Part shown: positions 54,581 through 62,552 of the stretch, piece by piece
Layout: the number at the start of each line of letters is the position of its first letter
Numbering within the stretch: position 1 is the first letter of the stretch
Assembly: GCF_017354985.1 (NCBI RefSeq)
Contig: NZ_CP071501.1
Location: 3,759,001-3,823,000, forward strand
Length of the DNA stretch: 64,000 nt
Direction of reading: 5' to 3'
Origin: Shewanella cyperi
GTDB lineage: Bacteria > Pseudomonadota > Gammaproteobacteria > Enterobacterales > Shewanellaceae
Notes under the pieces: generated by a model
Seen by the model: the letters and a program-made list of their open reading frames with translations, nothing else
Told to the model about the DNA's origin: nothing
Databases searched by the model: none
Program-made: the position numbers and the translations under genes

Positions 54581-54889
54581 ATGAAATTTGCCGCCACCCT
54601 GCTGGGCACCTGCCTGCTGCTGGTCACCGCCACAGGTGAGGCATACATGCAGCCATCCCTGAAGCCAAGCCACTTGATGGCACCGGACGGCAAACAGGTC
54701 CAACTCAGGGTCCGCAGTCCGGAACAGGCGGCGTCCATGGCCAGTGGACGCTATCCCGGCAAGGTGCTCAAGGTCGGCCGCAGCACGGTCAACGGCAATC
54801 CCGGTTATCGCATCAAAATGGTGACCAACGACGGCAAGGTGTTTTACGTGGCCGTGGATGCGGTCACGGGCTCGGTAGGGAGAGATTGA
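54581..54889 (+). CDS. PepSY domain protein (periplasmic)
   Basis: 102 residues with a signal peptide (MKFAATLLGTCLLLVTATGEA) and a C-terminal PepSY-type segment: ASGRYPGKVLKVGRSTVNGN, then GYRIKMVTNDGKVFYVAVDA. Small PepSY proteins often sit in front of PhoPQ-like systems and may inhibit or tune the sensor. The ATG at 54581 follows GAGGACAAGAGA. The stop is 1 bp from the response regulator start, so it is the first gene of a three-gene operon. Confidence 0.85.
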   Translation: MKFAATLLGTCLLLVTATGEAYMQPSLKPSHLMAPDGKQVQLRVRSPEQAASMASGRYPGKVLKVGRSTVNGNPGYRIKMVTNDGKVFYVAVDAVTGSVGRD

Positions 54890-54890
54890 T

Positions 54891-55580
54891 ATGCGACTCT
54901 TGTTGGTGGAAGACGATGCCGCCCTGGCACAGAATCTCAGGGACCATCTGCAACAGCTGCTGTACAGCGTGGATCTGGCCACCGATGGCGAAATCGGCCT
55001 GTTCCAGGGCCAGGAATACGATTACGATGCGGCCATTATAGACGTGGGCCTGCCCAAGCTTGATGGCATCAGCCTTATTCGGGCGCTGCGTGGGGCCCAA
55101 AGGGACTTTCCCGTGATTATCCTCACCGCCAGGGACAGCTGGCAGGACAAGGTAGAAGGCCTGGATGCCGGTGCCGATGACTATCTGACCAAACCCTTCC
55201 ACCCGGAAGAACTGAGCGCCAGGCTCAAGGCGCTGATCCGCCGCTCCGCCGGCAAGGCCAGCCCGGTGATCAACAATGGCCCCCTCAGCCTCAACAGTGC
55301 CAGCGGCGAGGTGCTGCTGCACGGTCAATCCGTCAACCTGTCGGGATCGGAATACAAGCTGCTGCAATTCCTGATGCTGCACCGGGGCGAGGTCAAATCC
55401 AAGACAGTGCTGACCGAGCATATCTACGACCAGGATTTCGATCTGGACTCCAACGTCATCGAGGTCTTTATCCGCCGCCTGCGCAAAAAACTCGATCCGG
55501 ACAACAGCCTGGGCCTGATAGAAACCCTCCGCGGCCAGGGTTACCGGCTCAACAAACTGGATGACGCCCAAGGTGGCTGA
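54891..55580 (+). CDS. OmpR/PhoP-type response regulator
   Basis: 229 residues. Receiver domain: LLVEDDAALAQNLRDHL with the acidic pair, phosphorylated Asp in AAIIDVGLPKLDG, Thr in VIILTARDSW, Lys in DYLTKPFHPEEL. The winged-helix DNA-binding domain ends SNVIEVFIRRLRKKLDPDNS and RGQGYRL. Pattern and gene order resemble PhoP/QseB. Its most likely target is the TTCAGC-N5-TTCANC box found at three promoters in this window. It overlaps or abuts the kinase gene. Confidence 0.95.
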   Translation: MRLLLVEDDAALAQNLRDHLQQLLYSVDLATDGEIGLFQGQEYDYDAAIIDVGLPKLDGISLIRALRGAQRDFPVIILTARDSWQDKVEGLDAGADDYLTKPFHPEELSARLKALIRRSAGKASPVINNGPLSLNSASGEVLLHGQSVNLSGSEYKLLQFLMLHRGEVKSKTVLTEHIYDQDFDLDSNVIEVFIRRLRKKLDPDNSLGLIETLRGQGYRLNKLDDAQGG

Positions 55581-55593
55581 TAATCCCCGCCCC

Positions 55594-56922
55594 ATGTCAC
55601 TGAAAACCCGGCTGCGGCTCAGCGCCCTGTTGCTGCTGTTGCTGTTGCTGCCGGCCATTGGCATGGCACTGCACAATGCCTTCGAGCGCCAGGCCAGCAG
55701 CGGCACCCGCGACGAACTCAATGCCCTGCTGTATTCGGTGCTGACCCTGGCGGAAGTGGACAGCGACGGGTTGCAGATGCCGGACTCCCTGGCCCAACCC
55801 CAGTTCAATATCGACAAATCCGGGCTGTACGCCATCATCAGCGGCGCCGACGGTGCCGTACTGTGGCGCTCGGGCTCCCTGGTGAGTCAGGCGCTGCCCG
55901 CAACCCTGCCCCGTCCGGCCCGGGGCGAGCGCCGCTTTGGCGAACTGAGCCTCGACGATGAGCGGCAGTTTATTCTCAGCTTCAGCGCCAGCTTCGAGAC
56001 CCGCAACGCCCAAGGCCAGCTGCAGGACTTCCCCCTGACGGTGCACATCATCAAATCCCGCGCCGCCCATGACAAGCTGATGCGCGACTTCAGGCACAGC
56101 CTGTGGCGCTATTTGGCACTGACCGCCATCTTGCTGGCGGCGGTTCAGGGCCTGTGGCTGCTGTGGACCCTGAAACCCTTGCAACATTTTCAGCGGGAGC
56201 TGGAAGCGGTGGAAAACGGCCGTCAGCAATTGATTGGCGATGCCTTTCCCCAGGAGCTGCAGCCCCTGGTGCGCCAGCTCAATTCACTGCTGACCACAGA
56301 ACAAAACCAGCGCACCCGTTACCGCAATGCCCTGGCGGATCTGGCCCACAGCCTGAAAACCCCCTTGGCCGTGCTCAAGAGTCAGCCGCAGTTGCCGACG
56401 GCGGCACTTGAGCAAATCGACGCCATCAGCTATTCCATCAGTCACCAACTGAAGCGGGCCCAAAGTGCCGGCGCCGCCTCCTGGCATCAGGGGGTGGCCA
56501 TTGCCGAGGTGACCGACAAGCTGCTGCGCACCCTTGGCAAACTCCATGCGGATACCCAGCTCCAGTTAACCCAATCGCTGGCACCGGATCTGATGTTCAA
56601 GGGGGATAGCGGCGATCTGACCGAACTGCTCGGCAACCTGCTGGACAATGCCTGCAAGGCCGCCAAAAGCCAGGTGCGTATCGCCGGGGTGATGGAAGGC
56701 AACACCCTGCATCTGGTGGTAGAAGATGATGGTCCCGGGATCCCAGATGAACTGAAAGAGCGCATCTTCGAGCGCGGCATGCGGGCCGACACCTACGAAA
56801 AAGGCCACGGCATAGGCCTGGCGATAGTGCGCGACCTGGTCGACAGCTACCAGGGACGACTTAACCTGGGCCGTAGCGAGGCCCTCGGCGGCGCCCGGTT
56901 TGAGCTGGTGTTCCGCCAGTAA
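55594..56922 (+). CDS. PhoQ-like sensor histidine kinase
   Basis: About 442 residues: TM1 (about 9-26), a periplasmic sensor (about 27-165), TM2 (about 170-190), HAMP-like linker, H-box DLAHSLKTPLAVLKSQ with phospho-acceptor His, N-box LLDNACKAAKSQV, and G boxes DDGPGIPDEL and GHGIGLAIVRDLVDSYQG. The short, Pro-containing H-box region fits PhoQ-type kinases. The start is uncertain: ATG 55594 best places TM1, but in-frame GTG 55573 and ATG 55561 overlap the regulator gene. Its signal is unknown; acidic clusters typical of PhoQ divalent-cation sensing are modest. Confidence 0.92.
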   Translation: MSLKTRLRLSALLLLLLLLPAIGMALHNAFERQASSGTRDELNALLYSVLTLAEVDSDGLQMPDSLAQPQFNIDKSGLYAIISGADGAVLWRSGSLVSQALPATLPRPARGERRFGELSLDDERQFILSFSASFETRNAQGQLQDFPLTVHIIKSRAAHDKLMRDFRHSLWRYLALTAILLAAVQGLWLLWTLKPLQHFQRELEAVENGRQQLIGDAFPQELQPLVRQLNSLLTTEQNQRTRYRNALADLAHSLKTPLAVLKSQPQLPTAALEQIDAISYSISHQLKRAQSAGAASWHQGVAIAEVTDKLLRTLGKLHADTQLQLTQSLAPDLMFKGDSGDLTELLGNLLDNACKAAKSQVRIAGVMEGNTLHLVVEDDGPGIPDELKERIFERGMRADTYEKGHGIGLAIVRDLVDSYQGRLNLGRSEALGGARFELVFRQ

Positions 56923-56959
56923 CTTGGGTGTCGCTTGACTTAGCGACAGGAAGTGAGTC

Positions 56960-57128
56960 GTGGGGTTTCACCCCACACCCGAGGAAAGGGGGCCGTTTTC
57001 GACAGGCCCCCTTGTCCAATCCCCCTGCGACCCCAGACGAAGCCGAGCGCTTTGGCCTTATGGGCTGGAAACGGCCACCGCGACCGACTCGCATCCTGCT
57101 CGACGGTCTCTTCCTCGGCATCCATGCC
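56960..57128 (-). repeat. Dispersed hairpin element, third copy (inverted)
   Basis: On the minus strand the order is GGCATGGATGCC, then GGCCGTTTCC and CCCATAAGGCC-like text, then a GGGGGCC hairpin, then GTGGGGTGAAACCCCAC and GACT. This is the same order as the 9021-9190 element, with different stem sequences. Confidence 0.6.
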
Positions 57129-57540
57129 TCGGCTTACCCGTTTCTATCAGCCCAACAGCCAAAGCGGCTTCGATGGGGGGGGTATTCCTCAGCAAAGGTG
57201 TTTTGGATGTTCTGACTCTTTTGACACCCAATAAGTGAATAGATCTCAGATATGGCCTGAGTTAGTACAGGTCATCTTCCAAGCTGCTATTGCTCTTAAG
57301 AGATGTTCCTTTCCTGCGTCATCCGCTGCAATATTCCGATATCAAATCAAAATTGAATTGCGATCGGAATTGGCAACCTCAATTTGGTCGCTATGGGAGT
57401 ATAAACATCCACATCTGTACTATCAGTTTCAATTGAAACAACCAAGCTATAGCGAGTTTCCCTGTTCCAAAAGCCAAGGTGTGACCGTTCTCGCCACCAA
57501 CCAACTGTCGCTTGCCTGATAGGCACGCTTACCCCCTTTC

Positions 57541-57588
57541 CCCGGGTGTGGGTCGGAGACCCACGACTTTCGGCTGCTGCTAGCAGCC
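57541..57588 (+). repeat. Dispersed hairpin element, short fourth copy
   Basis: CCCGGGTGTGGGTCGGAGAC then CCACGACTTTC matches 9168-9197 with one stem-loop base changed, and is followed by a GGCTGCT-GCT-AGCAGCC hairpin. Confidence 0.65.
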
Positions 57589-57659
57589 AATCCTGCCGCA
57601 ACGGGTGTTGCGATAGAGCGTGCAGCCTAAGCATGGACGAGTATCGCGAAGCGATAAAC

Positions 57660-58370
57660 TCAAAGGCTCATCAGATCCCGCAGTAAGCTCGTTTGGCGAC
57701 GGGACACTTCTATGCGGGCACCGCTGGACAGGGTCAACTCCAGACCACCACTGCTACAGGCTTCTATATGACGGATATGCGCCAGCTGTACTATGTGCTG
57801 ACGGCTGACCCGAAAGAAGTGTTGGCTGGGCAGGCGCGGCTCAATTTTATTGAGAGTGCGATAGATGAGTGGCTTGTTGTCGTCGAAATAGACCTGGGTG
57901 TAGTTTCCCTGGGCCTCGAAGCGCTCCACATCGCCAAGCCTGACCAGATAACAATTGCGCCCATCCTTGACGAAAAACTGGCTATCCAAGGTCATCTTTT
58001 CACTGCGATTGGCCGACTCTATGGCGAGCATGGCCCGCTCACAGGCTTGCTGCAGACGCTGGCTATTGATGGGTTTTAACAGATAGTCCAGCGCCTGTTT
58101 TTCAAAGGCTTGAAGGGCAAACTCCTCGAAAGCCGTAGTAAAAATCACCCGCGGCGCCTCATCAAGGCTCGCCAGTAGCTCAAAGCCGGAGCCGTCGGGC
58201 AGGTCGATATCCAAAAACAGCAGATCCGGGGCATGTGCTTCACAGGCGCTGATACCCTCCTGCACCGAAGCGGCTTCGGCCACCACGGTAATACCTTCTA
58301 TGGCTGCAAGCTGCTGTTTCAGCTCCAACCTTGCCAGCCTTGAGTCTTCTACGATCAGCACCTTAAGCAA
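57660..58370 (-). CDS. LytTR response regulator
   Basis: 236 residues. Receiver: KVLIVEDSRLARLELKQQL, phosphorylated Asp in LLFLDIDLPDGSG, VIFTTAFEEFALQAF and YLLKPIN. LytTR DNA-binding domain: GDVERFEAQGNYTQVYFDDN and HFFRVSRQHIVQLAHIRHIE. It is paired with the LytS-like kinase just upstream; the genes overlap by 8 bp. A TTG start (58370) with AAGGA 8 bases upstream gives the usual MLKVLIVED opening; GTG at 58361 is the alternative. Confidence 0.92.
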   Translation of the reverse strand: MLKVLIVEDSRLARLELKQQLAAIEGITVVAEAASVQEGISACEAHAPDLLFLDIDLPDGSGFELLASLDEAPRVIFTTAFEEFALQAFEKQALDYLLKPINSQRLQQACERAMLAIESANRSEKMTLDSQFFVKDGRNCYLVRLGDVERFEAQGNYTQVYFDDNKPLIYRTLNKIEPRLPSQHFFRVSRQHIVQLAHIRHIEACSSGGLELTLSSGARIEVSRRQTSLLRDLMSL

Positions 58371-59442
58371 TTTCCTTATCCTTTTTTTCCAGCGGCAACC
58401 GCAAACACGCCACCACATTTTCACCGTCGGCCCGAATGTCGAAGGCTGCCTTGCATGCAAACCTGTGGGCCGGTTCACCATAGTGCAGCTGCAAACGCTG
58501 GCGAATATTCTGAATGCCTATCCCCTCCCCCCGGGCACCTTCGGGCGCCAAGCTGCCGGGATTGACCACCTCCACCACCAGGCAACCAGTTTCGCAGCGA
58601 GCCGAGATATCTATCCTGCCGCCCTGCACGCGTTTACCAATGCCGTGCTTAATGGCGTTCTCAACCATGAGCTGCAACATCATCTTGGGAAACAGCACAT
58701 CCAGGCAGTCCGGCGCTATGTCCAATTGGTAACTCAGGCGGGATTCGAATTGCAGCTCATTGATACTGAGGTACTGCTTAACGGTGCCAAGTTCCTGCTG
58801 AAACGGGATAAGTGCGCCGCTGTCGGCGTACATCACGTAGCGCATCACATCCGACAGCTCAGTTAACATTTGCCGCGCCTTGTCTTTATCCTCCAAGATA
58901 AGCGCCCTGATGTTATTGATTGCATTAAAAATAAAGTGCGGATTGATCTGACTTAGCAATAAATCCAGCTGTGCGGCCTGCAGAGACTGCTGCAGGGCTT
59001 CCTGTGCCTTCTCACGCTGGCTGAGCAGTCGCTGGCGCTTAATCACCAGATAAAACAGCGACCAGAGCAAAATAATGAACAGGGTATTGGGGATGGATAT
59101 CAGCAGCTGAGACGGCGCCTCCGGGATGACCTTGCCAAACACCAGCTCCTGATTGGGAAGCAGCACCAGCGCCACTAAGGCGGTAGTTAACAGAGCTGCC
59201 AGCAAGGCGCCCAACAACACATGGGCAACCGCCCTGCCCAGTGACTTATCTTCAATAAAGCGATGAAAATACAGTCGCAGCAAGCCTGTCGACACCATCA
59301 ATGCCGCAAACAGCGACATTGAGTTGACCAGCTCCCCCACGGCGTAATGGCTGAAGTAGCCCCGCACACTCAGGTTGAGCAGGGCAAAACTCCCCCATCC
59401 AAGCGTCTGGTAAAGCCAGAAACGCTTCAGATTCGAACTCAT
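58363..59442 (-). CDS. LytS/YehU-type sensor histidine kinase
   Basis: 359 residues with four N-terminal membrane helices (about 10-30, 40-58, 70-95, 112-135), little exposed loop, a coiled coil, the His_kinase domain LLLSQINPHFIFNAINNIRA and an ATPase with MVENAIKHGIGKRVQGG and GIGIQNIRQRLQLHYGE. The signal is probably sensed within the membrane. Its ATG overlaps the hydrolase stop (ATGA), and its 3' end overlaps the LytTR gene. Confidence 0.93.
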   Translation of the reverse strand: MSSNLKRFWLYQTLGWGSFALLNLSVRGYFSHYAVGELVNSMSLFAALMVSTGLLRLYFHRFIEDKSLGRAVAHVLLGALLAALLTTALVALVLLPNQELVFGKVIPEAPSQLLISIPNTLFIILLWSLFYLVIKRQRLLSQREKAQEALQQSLQAAQLDLLLSQINPHFIFNAINNIRALILEDKDKARQMLTELSDVMRYVMYADSGALIPFQQELGTVKQYLSINELQFESRLSYQLDIAPDCLDVLFPKMMLQLMVENAIKHGIGKRVQGGRIDISARCETGCLVVEVVNPGSLAPEGARGEGIGIQNIRQRLQLHYGEPAHRFACKAAFDIRADGENVVACLRLPLEKKDKEIA

Positions 59443-60881
59443 AGGGCCTTCACCCAGTTGGCGATATCCAGGCTTACCGCGTCGCTGAAGCTAATATCGC
59501 TGGTGACATATTCATTGGGCAGCCCGGTTTTGGCTGGCTGAAACAGATGGTTAAGGCCCGGGTAGATTCGGGTTGTCAGCAGCTCATGCTTCACGTTGTT
59601 TTTAAATCCTTTTATGTTGGGGTCCGCCAGTACCTGTACATCCAACTCACCATTCAGCGCCAGCACGGGCATGGTCAGCTTGGCCAGATTGGGGGCGGGA
59701 TCGGCACTGACAAAGTACCTGAACCAGGGGCTGGAAAGCTGCTGGGCCTTGGCTCTGGCTTTATCCTGCTCGTCGCCGAGGGACACCATCAGCTCGGTCA
59801 GTTCGTCGCTCGATAAACCGCGGCGCACCGCACTTAATATTTGTTTTTGCGCCATATCATCTTTTTCGAGCGCCTCTTTGTCCATCCCCATCAGCTGAGA
59901 AATTCGAAAGGATTGATCAATCAGGATTTGCTCGCCGCTGGTTCCAAGCCCAGCCAGCGATACCAAAAAGCTGACCCTGGGCTCTTTCGCGGCGGCCAAG
60001 GTTCCTATCAAACCGCCCTCACTGTGGCCGACAAAACCGACCGGCAGCTTATCTGCCCAAGGCTGAGCGCGGATAAACTCGAACGCGGCCAGGGCATCGG
60101 TGGCGAAATCCAGACTGGTGGCACTGGCAAAATCACCACCTGATTTGCCCACGCCTCTATCATCGAAACGCAGCACGGCAATGTCTTCCCGGCTCAGCTG
60201 ATGGGCGAGCACCATAAAGATTTTATGACCAAAGGCTTCGGCATCCCGGGTGCTGGGGCCCGAACCCGACAGCAAGATAGCGACTGCCTTGGGCGTCTTT
60301 GGCAGGCTCAGGGTACCGGCCAGGCTGATGCCAGCCTCGCTGCCAAAGCTCACATCCTGCACCTTATAATCCGCGCTGAACAGCTCCTGCTGCTTGGGTT
60401 TACGGCCCGCCAGCGCCTGCTGCTGACGCTCAAAGGTCACGGGTGCACTGAAACCGCCCTGCTGATACTGGCTGTGGATCTCGTCTCCCAGCCACTGGCC
60501 CTCGATATTGATGGCTGCAACGGGTAAACCCAACTTCAGTTCTTTGCCTGTCAGACTGGCCTCAGGAAAACAGATATCGAACTGCCCCTGCGCCGGCACA
60601 TCCATACAGGCCTCAAAGCCCGAATCTGACTGCTTCAGCTTCAACACCAACCCAACCGACGTCTTAGCGTTGACCTTGAGCTCGGCGGTCCAGTTGCCGT
60701 ATATGCTTTCGCTGGCAGCAGTACTCTCGTTGGCATGGGTTTCGGCCAGCGCCGGACCGCCTAGACTCACAGCCAGCAGGCTGACAGCTATCCAATGCAA
60801 CTTACTCCGCCGAAAGTTGGGGAGGCTGGTTGTATTGCTGCTTCTGTTGCTGGTGTTGCTATAGCTGGTAAAGGTTTTCAT
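59439..60881 (-). CDS. Secreted alpha/beta hydrolase
   Basis: 480 residues: a long basic N-terminus, then a hydrophobic export segment (about 30-47, IAVSLLAVSLGGPALA), a beta-rich N-terminal domain (about 55-160) and an alpha/beta hydrolase (about 175-475) with oxyanion region ILLSGSGPSTRD, RFDDRGVGKSGG, nucleophile Ser in GFVGHSEGGLIG, acidic ALNGELD and His in YPGLNHLFQP. It probably acts on an ester or peptide in the periplasm. It heads an operon with a LytS/LytTR system; this coupling suggests that its product or substrate is the signal. Confidence 0.88.
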   Translation of the reverse strand: MKTFTSYSNTSNRSSNTTSLPNFRRSKLHWIAVSLLAVSLGGPALAETHANESTAASESIYGNWTAELKVNAKTSVGLVLKLKQSDSGFEACMDVPAQGQFDICFPEASLTGKELKLGLPVAAINIEGQWLGDEIHSQYQQGGFSAPVTFERQQQALAGRKPKQQELFSADYKVQDVSFGSEAGISLAGTLSLPKTPKAVAILLSGSGPSTRDAEAFGHKIFMVLAHQLSREDIAVLRFDDRGVGKSGGDFASATSLDFATDALAAFEFIRAQPWADKLPVGFVGHSEGGLIGTLAAAKEPRVSFLVSLAGLGTSGEQILIDQSFRISQLMGMDKEALEKDDMAQKQILSAVRRGLSSDELTELMVSLGDEQDKARAKAQQLSSPWFRYFVSADPAPNLAKLTMPVLALNGELDVQVLADPNIKGFKNNVKHELLTTRIYPGLNHLFQPAKTGLPNEYVTSDISFSDAVSLDIANWVKAL

Positions 60882-61269
60882 GGCTGTGCTCCTGTTATCG
60901 TTCAGATGCAGTCATGCTAGCGAGACTCCCCCAGCCCTGGGGCAAGACTTATACGAGCGGCAGAAATTCTCTTTGAGTGGTTGCCTTCAGACCGAACAAC
61001 ACTATTGATATTGATAATGATCGAAAAGTGAGACGACACCCTCGACCATAAGCTGCCGCAAGCAGCCAATTCAGCCCAGAGACAGGCCATACTCCCCAAT
61101 CAAGGAACAAACAGGGTTTACGCGCAGATGCACTGGATAAGTGATTTAAAATGCTCTGTTTTATGGTAATTGCAACTGTCAGTTGACAAAATGGCAATCA
61201 GGATTGGTGGTTGGCAACCCAGTGAATTTCTAAGATGAGTGCATCTAAAAGCAGCAAGGAACAGGCGCA
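60882..61269. other. Gap between the hydrolase and XRE genes, with a Fur-like site
   Basis: No gene is supported. TATTGATATTGATAATGATC (61003-61022) resembles a Fur box made of repeated TGATA/ATGAT units. Around 61045-61090, CTGCCGCAAGCAGCCAATTC resembles the hairpin at 57572-57588 and is probably another decayed repeat piece. Confidence 0.3.
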
Positions 61270-62250
61270 ATGATACTGGCAGACAAGATAGTGAATTTAC
61301 GTAAGCAAGCCAACTGGTCTCAGGAGGAGTTGGCTGACAAGATGGGGGTGTCCAGGCAATCCGTATCCAAGTGGGAGAGCGCCAACAGCATCCCCGATCT
61401 GAACAAAGTCATCCTCCTGGCAAACTTATTCAGCGTCTCTACCGACTACCTGTTAAAGGACGAGATAGACAGCTTTGACACCGGTAAGGTCAGCGAGCTG
61501 CCGGACGTCTCACTGATCACCATGGAGCAAGCCAATCACTATCTTGAGTGCAAGGTCAGCGCTGCGGAACTCACCGTCAAAGGAGTATTACTCTGTGTGT
61601 GCTCGGTTATTCCCTTGTTCTTTTTTGGGGCTATGGCGGCGGCACAGCGGATGGGTATGACGAATAACCTGGCGGCTGCCTGCGGAATTGTAGGCATACT
61701 GATACTGGTATGCCTGGGTATCAGTTATTTGATCAAGATAAACCAATTTGAAACCGATACGGCCACCATAGATAACGAGCAATTTGAACTCAGTTATGGT
61801 GTCCACAGTGCCTTTCAGGAAAAGCTGAATCACTTTAAACCCAGGTATCATCGTCGGTTGTCACTGGGAATTTTCTTTTTCATCGGCAGTTTTATTCCGC
61901 TCATGCTGGGCAGCCTTTTCTATCCGGGAGCCGAGACCATATTCATGATGCTGATTGTGCTGATACTGATGATAGCGGCAGGCTTGTACCTGGTAATCCC
62001 GGTGTCAGCAAGGCTCGATGCTTATAGCGCCATCCTCAGGGATAGCCTGAACAAAACTGCGAAAGCAAGACGAAGCGAGAAAGCAAAAAAGCTAGCGGGG
62101 TTTTATTGGCCGCTTGTCACTGCAGTCTTTCTGGGGTGGAGTCTGTGGACCATGAATTGGGGCATGACCTGGATTATTTGGCCAGTCAGCGCAGTGCTGT
62201 TTGCGGCCTTGGTCGGCTTAACGGAACTGCTCGAAAAAGACCAGCGATAG
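61270..62250 (+). CDS. XRE-family regulator with C-terminal membrane domain
   Basis: 326 residues. An N-terminal helix-turn-helix (IVNLRKQANWSQEELADKMG, VSRQSVSKWESANSIPDLNK, then STDYLLKDE) is followed by about six membrane helices in pairs (about 100-125, 130-155, 195-220, 222-245, 285-302, 305-322). The HTH is of the kind common in Firmicutes; fusion to membrane helices suggests a one-component membrane-bound regulator. Target and signal are unknown. ATG at 61270 follows AAGGAACAGG. Confidence 0.85.
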   Translation: MILADKIVNLRKQANWSQEELADKMGVSRQSVSKWESANSIPDLNKVILLANLFSVSTDYLLKDEIDSFDTGKVSELPDVSLITMEQANHYLECKVSAAELTVKGVLLCVCSVIPLFFFGAMAAAQRMGMTNNLAAACGIVGILILVCLGISYLIKINQFETDTATIDNEQFELSYGVHSAFQEKLNHFKPRYHRRLSLGIFFFIGSFIPLMLGSLFYPGAETIFMMLIVLILMIAAGLYLVIPVSARLDAYSAILRDSLNKTAKARRSEKAKKLAGFYWPLVTAVFLGWSLWTMNWGMTWIIWPVSAVLFAALVGLTELLEKDQR

Positions 62251-62474
62251 CATCTCCATCAGCTTGCAGGGTGAAGTTTGGCAAAACGCCCTGCAACGCT
62301 CACGATGGAGCCCCTTCCCCGACTTGCCCAGTCGCATTTTCCCTAAAACGGTGCCTTCTGCGTTAACAGAATATCCGCGTGGCGGGCCTGAGGCCCTTCG
62401 GTTCAAAACTCATTTTAAATAAGCAGGCGACAGAAACTGTTCTGTCCCTTGCCTTTCAGGCCCGTTTTCGCCCT

Positions 62475-62507
62475 TTCAGCTAATGTTCATCTTGACGGTC
62501 CTAATAT
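62475..62507 (+). promoter_or_regulatory. TTCAGC-N5-TTCATC box and -10 of the DUF3300 gene
   Basis: TTCAGC TAATG TTCATC (62475-62491) is followed after exactly 10 bases by TAATAT (62502-62507). Layout and spacing are the same as at the PepSY operon and its divergent neighbour, 8 kb away. The preceding bases also match (CTTTCAGC in both). Confidence 0.7.
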
Positions 62508-62552
62508 GGTCTCAAGGCTGGCGACCTGCCAGCAAATTTCAGCGGAGGCCCT

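Larger units (their letters stand above)
56923..57659. other. Gap with decayed hairpin repeats and no credible gene
   Basis: 56940-57180 holds, in reverse orientation, pieces like those at 9021-9190: GTGGGGTTTCACCCCAC (56960-56976), a GGGGGCC / GGCCCCC stem (56988-57011) and GGCATCCATGCC (57117-57128). 57235-57519 is AT-rich with an open frame I do not trust. 57541-57588 again shows the repeat family: GTGGGTCGGAGACCCAC and GGCTGCT / AGCAGCC. Confidence 0.6.

Noticed and set aside
57235..57519. Plus-strand open frame of 94 codons in the AT-rich gap
   Set aside because: No Shine-Dalgarno, no recognisable domain, and it sits between decayed repeat pieces. It could be a remnant, but I cannot support it as a gene.
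60949..61197. Minus-strand open frame of 82 codons upstream of the hydrolase
   Set aside because: Part of its translation (WLLAAA) repeats that of the 57.5-kb repeat region, and it lies in the presumed promoter region; it is probably repeat-derived.
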